Below, in pieces: positions 33,875-43,161 of a stretch of DNA of 64,000 bases (position 1 is the first letter of the stretch; each line of letters starts with the position of its first letter). Under the pieces are notes generated by a model. The model worked only from the letters and a program-made list of their open reading frames with translations, was not told the origin of the DNA and did not search any database. The stretch covers positions 3,014,501 to 3,078,500 of the forward strand of contig NZ_CP150919.1 of the NCBI RefSeq assembly GCF_039909015.1. The letters are read 5' to 3'. This stretch comes from Pseudomonas grandcourensis (GTDB lineage: Bacteria > Pseudomonadota > Gammaproteobacteria > Pseudomonadales > Pseudomonadaceae). The translations under genes were made by a program, and so were the position numbers.

Positions 33875-34855
33875 ATGTCATTCATGGAAACCGGCACCCA
33901 CCAGGGCGCTGCCGAGTATCGTGTAACCATCGATAAAAACGCGTCATGGCGCCAGCTGGCGGCGGGTATCGACCCCGAACTGGCGCTGTGTTTCACCGTC
34001 AGCGCCCGTTGCGGTTGCTTCATGCAGGCCGCCCGCAGTCTCAACATCAAGGCCACTCGTCTGCGCAGGCAACTGGTGCTGCTGGAAACGCAGCTCCAGT
34101 GTTCGCTGTTCAACCATTCTGACAATGGTTTCAGCCTCAGCCGCGATGGCTTGCGTTTGCACGCCCAACTGATCGCCCTGGCCCATGAGCGCAACCTGCC
34201 GGTCATCGAGCAGCCGTTGATTCGCCTGGCCGTGGCGGATTCGATCCTGCATGACATTCTCGGGCGTGACCTGGTTGCACTGCTGCGGCGCAACGCCAGC
34301 GTGCGGCTGGACATCATGACCCTCGACAGCGAGCTGGCATTGCAGGCGGTCAGCGCCGACGTGGTGGTGTGGCTGGGGGAGACGGGATCGCCGTTGCCGG
34401 GGCCGAGCTTTGCCACCACCGAACCCCGACGTCTGGCGCAACTGGATTACCTGCCGCACATTGCCAAGCGCTATTCGCGGGTTGCTTCCAGGCCGGAATG
34501 CCTGGATGACCTGGCCGATTTTCTCCTGGTGCAATGGCGGCAGGACAGCCAGGTCGAAAGCTTCCGGCCATGGCATGCACTGGTGGATCAGCGCCTGGCG
34601 GGAGCGGTGCAGCTGCAATCCTGGGAGCTGATGCTGGAGATGATCCGTTGCAGTGCCTGCATCGGCCTGCTGCCGCACTACATGAGCCACTTTGACCGCG
34701 GGCTGATTGCCTTGCCGGGCCTGTTTGGCCAGCCGATGCAGCGTCAGGTGTGGATGGCGGTCAACGCCGACTCAGGGGACAACGCGCAGGTACGGATGGT
34801 CGTCGAGTTGATCGAACACACCTTCAGCGAGCGCCGGGAGTGGTTCGAAAGCTGA
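33875..34855 (+). CDS. LysR-family transcriptional regulator
   Basis: A 326-residue protein. The helix-turn-helix region is at about residues 30-85 (FTVSARCGCFMQAARSLNIK, then LRRQLVLLETQLQCSLF), and the effector-binding domain follows from about residue 100. AGGGAG stands six bases before ATG 33875, a strong start. The N-terminus is some 25-30 residues longer than a typical LysR protein. It follows the AhpD-like gene by 73 bases in the same direction, so they may share a transcript. Target genes are unknown. Confidence 0.85.
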   Translation: MSFMETGTHQGAAEYRVTIDKNASWRQLAAGIDPELALCFTVSARCGCFMQAARSLNIKATRLRRQLVLLETQLQCSLFNHSDNGFSLSRDGLRLHAQLIALAHERNLPVIEQPLIRLAVADSILHDILGRDLVALLRRNASVRLDIMTLDSELALQAVSADVVVWLGETGSPLPGPSFATTEPRRLAQLDYLPHIAKRYSRVASRPECLDDLADFLLVQWRQDSQVESFRPWHALVDQRLAGAVQLQSWELMLEMIRCSACIGLLPHYMSHFDRGLIALPGLFGQPMQRQVWMAVNADSGDNAQVRMVVELIEHTFSERREWFES

Positions 34856-34939
34856 GCGAGATCAAAGTTTGGTTCTCGCCACAGCCGAAGGTGGCGTTAT
34901 AGAGTGAACGGCCATGTCTGCTTCAAGGATGATTCACCC

Positions 34940-35461
34940 ATGCCAGTCACCGAACCTGTCATCACCCTCGAACGCTTCAACGAATCCCATATCGAAGGCA
35001 TTGCGGCGTTGTACAACGATCCGGCAATCGCCCGTCAAACCCTGCAAATGCCGTTTCAGCCCACCGAACTCTGGCGCAGTCGCCTGGCGCTGGATAACGA
35101 ACGCCTGGTGAAAGTGGTGGCTTTGCATCAAGGGACGGTCATCGGCAACATTGGCCTGGAACAGTTCTCACGCATTCGTCGCACCCATGCCGGCAGTTTC
35201 GGCATGGGTGTTGCGGTGGCGTGGCAGGGCAAGGGCGTTGGGTCGAAGTTGCTCGCGACGGCGCTGGATATCGCCGACAACTGGATGAATCTGCAGCGCA
35301 TCGAGCTGTCGGTGTACGCCGACAACGAAGCGGCCATTGCCCTGTACCGCAAGTTCGGCTTCGAAACCGAGGGCCTGTTCCGTGATTACGCCGTGCGCGA
35401 CGGGGGGCTGGTCGACACCTTGAGCATGGCGCGCCTGCGCCGCCCGCCCAAGGCCGGTTGA
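34940..35461 (+). CDS. GNAT family N-acetyltransferase
   Basis: A 173-residue acetyl-CoA-dependent transferase. The acetyl-CoA loop is seen as GVAVAWQGKGVGSKLLATAL, followed by RIELSVYADNEAAIALYRKFGFETEG, the RimI/spermidine-type C-terminal pattern. AAGGA is ten bases before ATG 34940. An upstream in-frame ATG at 34904 has no ribosome site. Substrate may be a small amine, amino acid or peptide N-terminus. It appears to be a single gene. Confidence 0.88.
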   Translation: MPVTEPVITLERFNESHIEGIAALYNDPAIARQTLQMPFQPTELWRSRLALDNERLVKVVALHQGTVIGNIGLEQFSRIRRTHAGSFGMGVAVAWQGKGVGSKLLATALDIADNWMNLQRIELSVYADNEAAIALYRKFGFETEGLFRDYAVRDGGLVDTLSMARLRRPPKAG

Positions 35462-35576
35462 GTCAGTCGCCCAGGGCAAACCCCAGACGTACCTCCTGGC
35501 TGTTAATCGCACGCCGGCTTCACGCATCTGCCATGCTCAATGTCCGTAGTACCGCTGCAACCAAAGGAACACTGCA

Positions 35577-36080
35577 ATGGACGATGTACAGCAACTGGGT
35601 GAAATGCTGCGCCATTTCGCGGAAAGCGAAGCGCACAAGAAGCAACTGTTCGAGTCCCAGTCGGCGAATTGGGCTGCGTGTATTGCTGAGCTGTTCGATC
35701 AGATCGGGCAATGGCTGGAGCCGGTACAGGCGCCGCACTTGCTGGAGGTGAGTCGGGAAGCCTATGTCGCCTCGGGCCCCAGCATTCCTGTCGAGACATC
35801 GACATTCAAGACCGAGAAGCTGTCCATTGTGATTGCCGGCAGAGCGGTGGAGTTTGTCCCGGAAGTGATGGGGGCGGGCGGGCAGATTTCATTGGCGGTG
35901 ATGGGCTTGACCGCTGCGCGTTTCGGCAGTGTCTCGCTGGTTTGTCAGCCACCTTCCAATAGCTGGCAATGGCGCAAGACCAACGGTTTGAAAGATCCGG
36001 ATGTGTTCCCGTTCGATGCGAACTTTCTGGCGCAGCAATTGCAGGGGTTGATTCCCCGGGAACGCAGTTCAGCCTCATGA
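35577..36080 (+). CDS. Conserved hypothetical protein (167 aa)
   Basis: A cytoplasmic protein starting MDDVQQLGEMLRHFAESEAH, with an N-terminal helical part (residues 1-55) and a beta-rich remainder (KLSIVIAGRAVEFVPEVMG, ISLAVMGLTAARFGSVSLV). AAAGGA lies eight bases before the ATG. No enzyme motif is visible and I do not recognise the family. It stands alone between the GNAT gene and the convergent octaheme cytochrome gene. Confidence 0.72.
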   Translation: MDDVQQLGEMLRHFAESEAHKKQLFESQSANWAACIAELFDQIGQWLEPVQAPHLLEVSREAYVASGPSIPVETSTFKTEKLSIVIAGRAVEFVPEVMGAGGQISLAVMGLTAARFGSVSLVCQPPSNSWQWRKTNGLKDPDVFPFDANFLAQQLQGLIPRERSSAS

Positions 36081-36149
36081 CTCTGTGGGAGCTGGCTTGC
36101 CTGCGATGGCGTTGAGTCAGGCGACATTGATGTTGAATTGACCGGCCTC

Positions 36150-36169
36150 ATCGCGAGCATGCTCGCGAT
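36150..36169. repeat. Perfect 20-base palindrome, REP-like
   Basis: ATCGCGAGCATGCTCGCGAT is fully self-complementary with no loop. It is related to the CTCGCGAT ends of the GTAGGAGCGAGC family. A diverged partner lies at 36084-36106 (TGTGGGAGCTGGCTTGCCTGCGA). It sits between two convergent genes. Confidence 0.8.
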
Positions 36170-36223
36170 GACGTCAGTAATACCGATACAAAACTCAGGT
36201 CGGACAGACCTTTGAGCCCCGCA

Positions 36224-38584
36224 TCATTTCAACGCCGGATCCCCCATGTTCATTTTCTTCCAGCCCTGCAACAGCACCTGGGCCTTGGGCTCCTGGCCGT
36301 TGTCCAGGTAGTACTGGATCAACGACAAGCGGGCATTGCGGTTGGACGGTTGTTCTTTCAACAGCCGTTCCAGTTCTGCGCACGCCTGGTCAATCTTGCC
36401 GCTGTCATGCAGGGCCACCGCCAGCACATAGCCGAACTGTCCGCTCTGTGGCTCCAGTTGCGCGGCTTTGCGCAGGTACGGCATGGCTTGAGCGGCCTGG
36501 CCCGCACGAATCAGCGCAAGGCCCTGGGTGTGTTGCAGCAGGCCTGAGTCAGGGTGGTCCTTGAGGCTTTGCGCCAGCAGGGCATGGGCTTCCTGATTGC
36601 GACCGTTGGCCTCCAGCCATTGCACCAGGGTGACCAGCGCCGGGTAGAAGTCGGGATCGCGTTGCAGGGCGGTTCGCAGCAAAGCTTCGACTTCTGCGCT
36701 GCGGCCATCGGCCTGATAGAGCATGGCCAGGTTCAGGTTGGCCTCGGCACGCTCGGCCAGACTCTTCTGTACCGCTTCGTACTCGGCGATGGCGGCATTC
36801 CAGCTGTCCTGAACGCTGCCCAGACCATTGCGTGCCACGCTGAGCAAGTCCCGGGCGACGGCGATGCGCACGGCCCGCACCGGGTCGCTCAGCAACGGCG
36901 TCAGCAATGGCGCGCGCTCCGCTGGCGGCAGGAAGGCGCTGACCGCTCGCACCGCGCTCTCGCGAACCTGAGACGCCGGGTTACCCAGGTCCTTGGTGGC
37001 CAGTTTCAACGCCTGTTCGCTCGGGTACGCCGGCAGTTCGGCCAGCAGCGTCGCCCGTTGAATCGCCGGCAGGTTGCTGCGTTGCAATTGTTCGAACAAT
37101 GCCTGGGCGGCGCCGGCCTGACCGTTGCGAATCAGCCACAGGCTTTCATCGTAGCGCGGGGCTTGTACGGCGCTGGCGTTGGCGGTGTTCCACAACTTGA
37201 ACTGCTCGGTGACCTTGTCGCCGGCCTTGCCTTGGTGACAGGTCAGGCAGGCGTCAGGTGTCCCCAGCTTTTTCGCCCGCTCGGGGTTGGGGATGCTGAA
37301 GCTGTGGTCATGGCGGAAGTCGTTGCCCATGTAGAACTTGCCGGGCATGTGGCAATCCACGCACTGCGAACCCGGCTGGCCCATGGTGTGGCGAGTGTGT
37401 TCGATGGAGTCGTAGTTTTTCGCTTGCAGGCCCTTGCCGTCGACACCTTCCACAGTGGTTTTGCCGGCGGTGTTGTGACATTGCAGGCACACGCCATTGC
37501 CAGGCGCCTTTAGCTGCGTGCTGTGGGGGTTGTGGCAGTTGCTGCAACGTACGCCCTTGTCGAACATTTTGCTCTGGGCAAAGGAGCCGTGTTCGAACAC
37601 TTCGTCCTTGATCTTGCCGTCCAGCGCGTACAGCTCGCGGGTCAGGACGCTCGGCAGGTAGTCGTCCATCAGGCGCTTACCGACCGTGTAACCATCGTCC
37701 AGTGGCGCACGACGCGAGTGGCAGCGGGCGCAGGTTTCGATTTCGACGGTGGCGTTCTTGTCCTTGAGATCGACGGCAAAGCCGGCATGGATCAGGTCGG
37801 TTTTCTTCGCGGTCCATTCCAGGTGACTGGACGCCGGGCCATGGCAGGCCTGGCAGCCGACACCGAGGCTGTTCCAGTGACTGTCGAAGGTGTTTTTCGC
37901 CGCATCGAAATTGCGCTTGTAACCGGTGGTGTGGCACTCGACGCACATGAAGTTGGCGTTCTGGCTCGGTTTGCTCCAGTGCAGCGGGTTCTTGAAGGTC
38001 ACGCCCTGGCCCGGATAGAGGTGAAACCAGCGGTGCTTCTCGGTATCCCAGGCCACGGCGAGGGCCTGGAGCCGGCCTTCGCCAATCTCGATAAGGTATT
38101 GCTGCAAGGGAGCGATGCCAAAGGTGTAGGCCACCTTGAAATCGGCATTCCTGCCATCGATTCCCGGCGTGTTGACCCAGAATTCGTCGCCTTTGCGCGA
38201 GAACACCGTGGTCTCTTTCTCGGCCTTGAAGGTGACGTTGTTGAAGTCGCCGAGCAGGGTGTCCGCGTTGGCTTGCTGCATCGCCAGTTGGTGATGGGAG
38301 CCTTGCCAGTCCTTGACTTGCTCGCCGTGGCAGCCCTGGCATTGTTGCTCATCGACCATTTTCGCAGGCGCGACAGCGACCGGTTGCGGTTTGGCCGGTT
38401 GCACGACAGGGGCGCTGACGGGGACTGGCTTGAGCGGCGTCGGTGTACTGCCCAGCAAAAACCAGCCGATGCCCGCCACGGCCAGCAGCAGGATGCCGAT
38501 GGTGACAGGGAACAGGTAACGGTTGATCAGGGTCGGTTGCGAATCAGGGTTTGGGGTTGCAGCTTTATTTTTATGTTTCGGCAT
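36224..38584 (-). CDS. Octaheme cytochrome c with HEAT/TPR-like C-terminal repeats
   Basis: A 786-residue membrane-anchored periplasmic protein. One transmembrane helix at residues 22-44 is followed by a Pro/Val-rich linker and eight CxxCH haem sites: CQGCH (82-86), CVECH, CQACH, CARCH, CSNCH, CLQCH, CVDCH and CLTCH. The C-terminal third has HEAT-like pieces (VRESAVRAVSAFLPPAERAP) and TPR units (NLNLAMLYQADGRSAEVEAL). Haem count and layout suggest electron transfer or a multihaem oxidoreductase, but no substrate can be assigned. ATG 38584 has GGAAG at good distance. It lies 133 bases downstream of the MFS/synthase fusion. Confidence 0.88.
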   Translation of the reverse strand: MPKHKNKAATPNPDSQPTLINRYLFPVTIGILLLAVAGIGWFLLGSTPTPLKPVPVSAPVVQPAKPQPVAVAPAKMVDEQQCQGCHGEQVKDWQGSHHQLAMQQANADTLLGDFNNVTFKAEKETTVFSRKGDEFWVNTPGIDGRNADFKVAYTFGIAPLQQYLIEIGEGRLQALAVAWDTEKHRWFHLYPGQGVTFKNPLHWSKPSQNANFMCVECHTTGYKRNFDAAKNTFDSHWNSLGVGCQACHGPASSHLEWTAKKTDLIHAGFAVDLKDKNATVEIETCARCHSRRAPLDDGYTVGKRLMDDYLPSVLTRELYALDGKIKDEVFEHGSFAQSKMFDKGVRCSNCHNPHSTQLKAPGNGVCLQCHNTAGKTTVEGVDGKGLQAKNYDSIEHTRHTMGQPGSQCVDCHMPGKFYMGNDFRHDHSFSIPNPERAKKLGTPDACLTCHQGKAGDKVTEQFKLWNTANASAVQAPRYDESLWLIRNGQAGAAQALFEQLQRSNLPAIQRATLLAELPAYPSEQALKLATKDLGNPASQVRESAVRAVSAFLPPAERAPLLTPLLSDPVRAVRIAVARDLLSVARNGLGSVQDSWNAAIAEYEAVQKSLAERAEANLNLAMLYQADGRSAEVEALLRTALQRDPDFYPALVTLVQWLEANGRNQEAHALLAQSLKDHPDSGLLQHTQGLALIRAGQAAQAMPYLRKAAQLEPQSGQFGYVLAVALHDSGKIDQACAELERLLKEQPSNRNARLSLIQYYLDNGQEPKAQVLLQGWKKMNMGDPALK

Positions 38585-38717
38585 TACGACTTCCATGGTC
38601 CAGGTGCGATTGCCTTGCGGCGCGCGTTGACGCTCGATGCAGCTTTGCCGGATGGCCGGCGTCTGTCAAATAACGGATGCTGTGAAGCTGATGGCCCCTT
38701 CGCGAGCAGGCGCCACA

Positions 38718-41231
38718 TCACTCCCCGACAAACCACCGGTAATACGGATTCCCGGAATCCCCGCGCATCACCTCGCGCATATCCCTGGCCCAAGCGTCAC
38801 GGTCACCGTCGTACGCATGCAGGCTCGCCCGATAGAACTGCATCAGGCGTTGTTGCTGGGTGTTCATGCGCTCGATGAACCCGGCGTCGGCGTTCAACAC
38901 GGCTGGCGGCTGGTGCAAGTCGAGCAGGGCGGGCAACACGCGGATAATCTCTTTCGAGCGAACCCAGGGCGCGTATTCGATCCTCGGCTGATCGTCCGTC
39001 ACCGGTTGCGCATCGCCAGCGAAGCGTTCAAGCCCCCCACGGTCAGTCACCCAGGTGGCGAGCAACGCCGCGGCCGAACCGACGCCGACATCCTGCAAGG
39101 TGCTGCGCACGCTGTCCTGCTGGAAGCGTGCGTTGATCTTCGCCGCATCCAGTTCAATCGGCTCAATCGAACCCACCAGCAGCATCTCGTGGAATTCGCT
39201 GGTCCACAGGGTCGCGTAAGGGAACACGTCGAGGAAGCTGCGCACCAGTGAGCGCGAGTCGTCGATGTTCTGCGTCGGCAGCGGCAGCCATTGGGCAACC
39301 AGGCCTTGTTTGTGCAAACGGCTGGCGGCCAGTTGGTAGAAGTCCCGGGAATACAGGTTGACCACGCCAGCAGCGGAGGGCGGCGGCGGTTCGAGGGTGA
39401 TCAGGTCGTATCGCTGCGGATTGCGCAGCAGTTCCTGGCGACCGTCACGCAAGCGCACATCGACACCCGGATCGGCCGCGGCATTGAAATTGCCCTTGAA
39501 CAAGGGGGCTGCCTTGACCACCGAAGGCAGCAGTTCGGCGACCACGCGATGTTCCAGGCCGGGGTAGCGGGTCAGGGCGCCCGCGGTGATGCCGGTACCG
39601 AAACCGATCACCAGTGCCGAGCGCGGCTCACCGTTGTGGATCAACAGGGGCAGCAGCGCCTGGATGCGCATGTAGCGCAGGGACGGCATGGCGTCGCCGG
39701 TATTGGACACGCCCTGAATGTACAAACGCTGGAATGCTCGTTCGCCCTTGCCCTGGGTGACCACGGCGACGGTGCCGCCACGGCCTTCTTCGTAGAATGT
39801 CAGCGTGCCGTTGCGCGCGCCCGGCAGCAGGCTGGCGAGCTTGTTGACCGGCGTGAACACGGCGAGTGCCAGGGACACCAGGCCGATGGCAACCACCGCC
39901 TGACGCCGGCCTTTCTTCACCCCATGGCCCTTGCGCACGGCGAGGTACGCGATACCGGCGGCGATCATCGCCAGCAGTCCCAGGGTCCGCACCAGACCCA
40001 GCATCGGGATCAGGACAAAGCCGCAGAGCATCACGCCGACAATCCCGCCAAGGGTATTGAACGCGACGACTTCGCCGACATTACGCCCCACCTGTTCACC
40101 GCCGACACTCAAGCGCAGGGCCAACGGGAACGCTGCCCCCAGCAACAGGGTCGGTACAAACACGATGCTCAAGGCGGCCACGGCAAAGCGTGTGCTCATG
40201 CCCGCCAGCTCACTGCCGCCCAATGACAATACCCAGCCTTCCGTCAGGGTTTGTGCAAGCACCAGCCAGCGTCCGAGCAACGCCACTTCCAGCAGGGCAA
40301 TGGCACCGGCTGCGGCGATCAGCAAACCGAACATCCCCCAGGGATCGCGCAGGCGATCGACCCGACGGGCCAGCAGCATGCTGCCCAGGAACAACCCGGT
40401 GAGGTAAGTCGCCAGCACCACGGCAAAGGCGTAGGTGCGGGTACTCATGAATTGCACGATCGATTGCGACCACACCACTTCGTAGCCCAGGGCTACGCCG
40501 CCGGCAATGGAGTAAAGCCAAAGGGCCAGGCGGTCGGGGGCTTTGTCAGTGTGATGTTTCACCGGGGCATCGACGGGTGCCACGCGCTGGCGCTGGAACC
40601 ACAAGGCCCCAGCTGCGGCCAGCAGGTTCAGCATGGCGGCGGCCAGCGCGCTGCCGCGCACACCGAGAGTGGCAATCAGCAAGAACGCGGCGAGCAGGGT
40701 GCCGGCGATGGCCCCGGCGGTGTTCGCCGCATACAGTTGCCCGCCGGCCTTGCCCAGGTGTTGCGGGTCGGTGGCCAGGGAACGAACCAGTACCGGCAGG
40801 GTGCCGCCCATCAACAGTGCGGGAATACCCACCAGCGCGAACGGCAGCACCCAGGCCAGCAAACCCACGTGTTCTTCCAGCCAGGCAAAGGGGCTGGCCG
40901 CCAGGCTCATGGCGAACGTCGCGCCAACACCGAGTATCGCCACCAGCACTTCCAGCCCGGCGTACAGCACAACCGGTTGCTGCATCCGGTCCGCCCAGCG
41001 CCCGAACAACAAACCACCCAAGGCCAGCCCCGCAAAGAACGCGCTGATCCCGGTGGTGATGGCATAGACCTCGACACCTACCACCAGCGACAGCTGCTTG
41101 ATCCACAACACCTGATACACCAGTGCGGCGGCGCCGGAGACAAACAGCAACAGGGCGGGGATCAACAGCGCCGGGGAAGCGACTTGAGGGGCAGGTATGG
41201 CCGACGACTTGCTGGCGACACGTGAGGTCAT
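38718..41231 (-). CDS. MFS-like membrane domain fused to spermidine-synthase-like domain
   Basis: An 837-residue protein. The N-terminal part (about residues 20-470) has many membrane helices, starting SPALLIPALLLFVSGAAALV. The C-terminal part (about 480-800) is a SAM-type Rossmann domain with LVIGFGTGITAGALTRYP near residue 540. The position of the aspartate that activates the amine in true spermidine synthases reads TLEPPPPSAAG near 611, so normal aminopropyl transfer is doubtful. Such fusions often sit beside multihaem cytochrome or TPR genes, as here. It is probably co-transcribed with the octaheme gene. Function is unknown. Confidence 0.85.
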   Translation of the reverse strand: MTSRVASKSSAIPAPQVASPALLIPALLLFVSGAAALVYQVLWIKQLSLVVGVEVYAITTGISAFFAGLALGGLLFGRWADRMQQPVVLYAGLEVLVAILGVGATFAMSLAASPFAWLEEHVGLLAWVLPFALVGIPALLMGGTLPVLVRSLATDPQHLGKAGGQLYAANTAGAIAGTLLAAFLLIATLGVRGSALAAAMLNLLAAAGALWFQRQRVAPVDAPVKHHTDKAPDRLALWLYSIAGGVALGYEVVWSQSIVQFMSTRTYAFAVVLATYLTGLFLGSMLLARRVDRLRDPWGMFGLLIAAAGAIALLEVALLGRWLVLAQTLTEGWVLSLGGSELAGMSTRFAVAALSIVFVPTLLLGAAFPLALRLSVGGEQVGRNVGEVVAFNTLGGIVGVMLCGFVLIPMLGLVRTLGLLAMIAAGIAYLAVRKGHGVKKGRRQAVVAIGLVSLALAVFTPVNKLASLLPGARNGTLTFYEEGRGGTVAVVTQGKGERAFQRLYIQGVSNTGDAMPSLRYMRIQALLPLLIHNGEPRSALVIGFGTGITAGALTRYPGLEHRVVAELLPSVVKAAPLFKGNFNAAADPGVDVRLRDGRQELLRNPQRYDLITLEPPPPSAAGVVNLYSRDFYQLAASRLHKQGLVAQWLPLPTQNIDDSRSLVRSFLDVFPYATLWTSEFHEMLLVGSIEPIELDAAKINARFQQDSVRSTLQDVGVGSAAALLATWVTDRGGLERFAGDAQPVTDDQPRIEYAPWVRSKEIIRVLPALLDLHQPPAVLNADAGFIERMNTQQQRLMQFYRASLHAYDGDRDAWARDMREVMRGDSGNPYYRWFVGE

Positions 41232-41314
41232 TGCGGATTGCCTTGTTCCGGTACGTAAAAACAGTGACTGCTGGATCTGAGTCAGTCAGATAATTTCAAA
41301 CCTTACAAACCTAT

Positions 41315-41435
41315 TGTGGCGAGGGGGCTTGCCCCCGTTGGGTTGCGAAGCAGCCCCTTGCGTTGTTTCAGGCAAATCAAATCGTCTGGTTTGCGACTGC
41401 TTCGCAGCCGAACGGGGGCAAGCCCCCTCGCCACA
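41315..41435. repeat. REP inverted pair, GGCGAGGGGGCTTGCCCCCG family
   Basis: TGTGGCGAGGGGGCTTGCCC starts at 41315 and the complementary arm ends at 41435. Inner GGTTGCGAAGCAGCC and GACTGCTTCGCAGCC segments are also self-complementary. It separates the sulfatase gene end from the MFS/synthase gene start. Confidence 0.9.
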
Positions 41436-41498
41436 GAGTCCAGTGTTCGCCATAAATAAGTCCGCTCGCCGATGAAGGCGAGCGGCGGTCCAGCGGTT

Positions 41499-43088
41499 TT
41501 ACTGTGCAGCTTGTTGCGCTTTCATTTTTTCAGCGATTTTGGCATCTACCGCAGCACGGATCTGGTCAACGCTGAAGCTGGCCGGTTTCTGGCTAGGCGG
41601 GTACTCGATAAAGGTCTGCAGGAACACAGCCGCTTTACCGGTGGCTTGAGCCGCCAGATAAACGTTTTTGGTTGCCCAATCGTAATACTGGTCGGAAACC
41701 ACGTCGGCGCGCTCATACGGGTCCATCCTCAGGTTGAGGATTTTTGGCACCCGCAGGCACACAAACGGCTCGCTCCATACCTTGAAACCACCGGGGGCGC
41801 GCTGTTCGCAGAACACCGCTTTCCAGTTGTCGAAGCGCATCGATACCAGCATGCCGTCGTCGTTGAAGTAGTAGAACTCCTTGCGCTCGCCTTTCGGTGC
41901 TTGGCCGGTCAGGTAAGGCAACTGGTTGTAACCGTCCAGGTGAACTTTGAAGTTGTTGCCACCGGAGGTTGGCGCCCAGCCTTTGAGCAGCTTGTTCTTC
42001 ACATCGGCATCACCAGCCGCTGCCAGCAGGGTCGGGAACCAGTCAAGCCCCGAGAACATCTCGTTGGAGACCTCACCCGGCTTGATCTTGCCTGGCCAGC
42101 GGATCATCGCCGGTACGCGATAAGCACCTTCCCAGTTGGAGTTTTTCTCGTTACGGAACGGCGTGGTCGCCGCGTCCGGCCAGGAGAACTGGTTCGGGCC
42201 GTTGTCGGTGGTGTAGACGACGATGGTGTTGTCGGTGATTTTCAGGTCGTCGAGTGTTTTCAGCAGTTTGCCGACGTCACCGTCATGTTCGATCATGCCG
42301 TCTGCATAGTCATTGCCGGGCATGCCGCTCTGCCCCTTCATCGACTCGCGTACGTGAGTGAACAAGTGCATACGGGTGGTGTTCATCCAGACGAAGAACG
42401 GTTTGTCCGCCTTGACTTGCTTCTCGATGAACGCCTGTGCGGCGGCGGTGGTGTCGTCGTCGATGGTTTCCATGCGCTTGGTGTTCAGCGGTCCGGTGTC
42501 TTCGATCTTGCCATCGGCAAAGCTGTGAATCACACCGCGCGGCGAGTAGGCCTTGACGAACTCAGGGTCGTCCTTGGGCCAGTACGGACGCTCGGGTTCT
42601 TCTTCGGCATTGAGGTGATACAGGTTGCCGAAGAACTCGTCGAAGCCGTGGTTGGTCGGCAGGTATTCATCCTTGTCGCCCAGGTGGTTCTTGCCGAACT
42701 GGCCAGTCGCGTAGCCCTGGGACTTGAGCGCCTGGGCGATGGTGATGTCACGCTTTTGCAAACCGACCGGTGCGCCAGGCACGCCAACTTTCGAAAGCCC
42801 TGTACGCAGTGGCGTCTGCCCGGTGATGAAGGAAGACCGTCCTGCAGTACAGCTGTTCTCCGCATAGTAGTCGGTGAACATCATGCCTTCTTTGGCAATC
42901 CGGTCGATGTTCGGCGTCTTGTAGCCAACCACGCCCATGGAATAGGCGCTGATGTTGGTCTGGCCGATATCGTCGCCGAAGATCACGAGAATGTTGGGTT
43001 TTTCGGCGGCCCCGGCAGTTGCCGAAATCGCCATGACCGACGCTGCCACAAGGGCGAGTTTCGGTATCCATTTACGTATGCGAGTCAT
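41499..43088 (-). CDS. Exported arylsulfatase-type sulfatase
   Basis: A 529-residue hydrolase of the formylglycine sulfatase family. A signal peptide covers residues 1-28 (cut after TAGAA). Metal ligands are in ILVIFGDDIGQTN (D39-D40). The modification motif is C80-T-A-G-R84 in ENSCTAGRSSFITGQ, the CxAxR variant of CxPxR, in which the cysteine must be oxidised to formylglycine. Later blocks include VYTTDNGPNQFSW. It should cleave sulfate esters in the periplasm. No maturation enzyme is encoded nearby. It is the last of twelve co-directional genes, 73 bases after the HAD gene. Confidence 0.92.
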   Translation of the reverse strand: MTRIRKWIPKLALVAASVMAISATAGAAEKPNILVIFGDDIGQTNISAYSMGVVGYKTPNIDRIAKEGMMFTDYYAENSCTAGRSSFITGQTPLRTGLSKVGVPGAPVGLQKRDITIAQALKSQGYATGQFGKNHLGDKDEYLPTNHGFDEFFGNLYHLNAEEEPERPYWPKDDPEFVKAYSPRGVIHSFADGKIEDTGPLNTKRMETIDDDTTAAAQAFIEKQVKADKPFFVWMNTTRMHLFTHVRESMKGQSGMPGNDYADGMIEHDGDVGKLLKTLDDLKITDNTIVVYTTDNGPNQFSWPDAATTPFRNEKNSNWEGAYRVPAMIRWPGKIKPGEVSNEMFSGLDWFPTLLAAAGDADVKNKLLKGWAPTSGGNNFKVHLDGYNQLPYLTGQAPKGERKEFYYFNDDGMLVSMRFDNWKAVFCEQRAPGGFKVWSEPFVCLRVPKILNLRMDPYERADVVSDQYYDWATKNVYLAAQATGKAAVFLQTFIEYPPSQKPASFSVDQIRAAVDAKIAEKMKAQQAAQ

Positions 43089-43161
43089 CTGACTGGCTCC
43101 TTATGCTCACTTGCGTCGCGTACTGCGACAAACGTTTTTTGCGGTCCTGCATTACGTCTTT

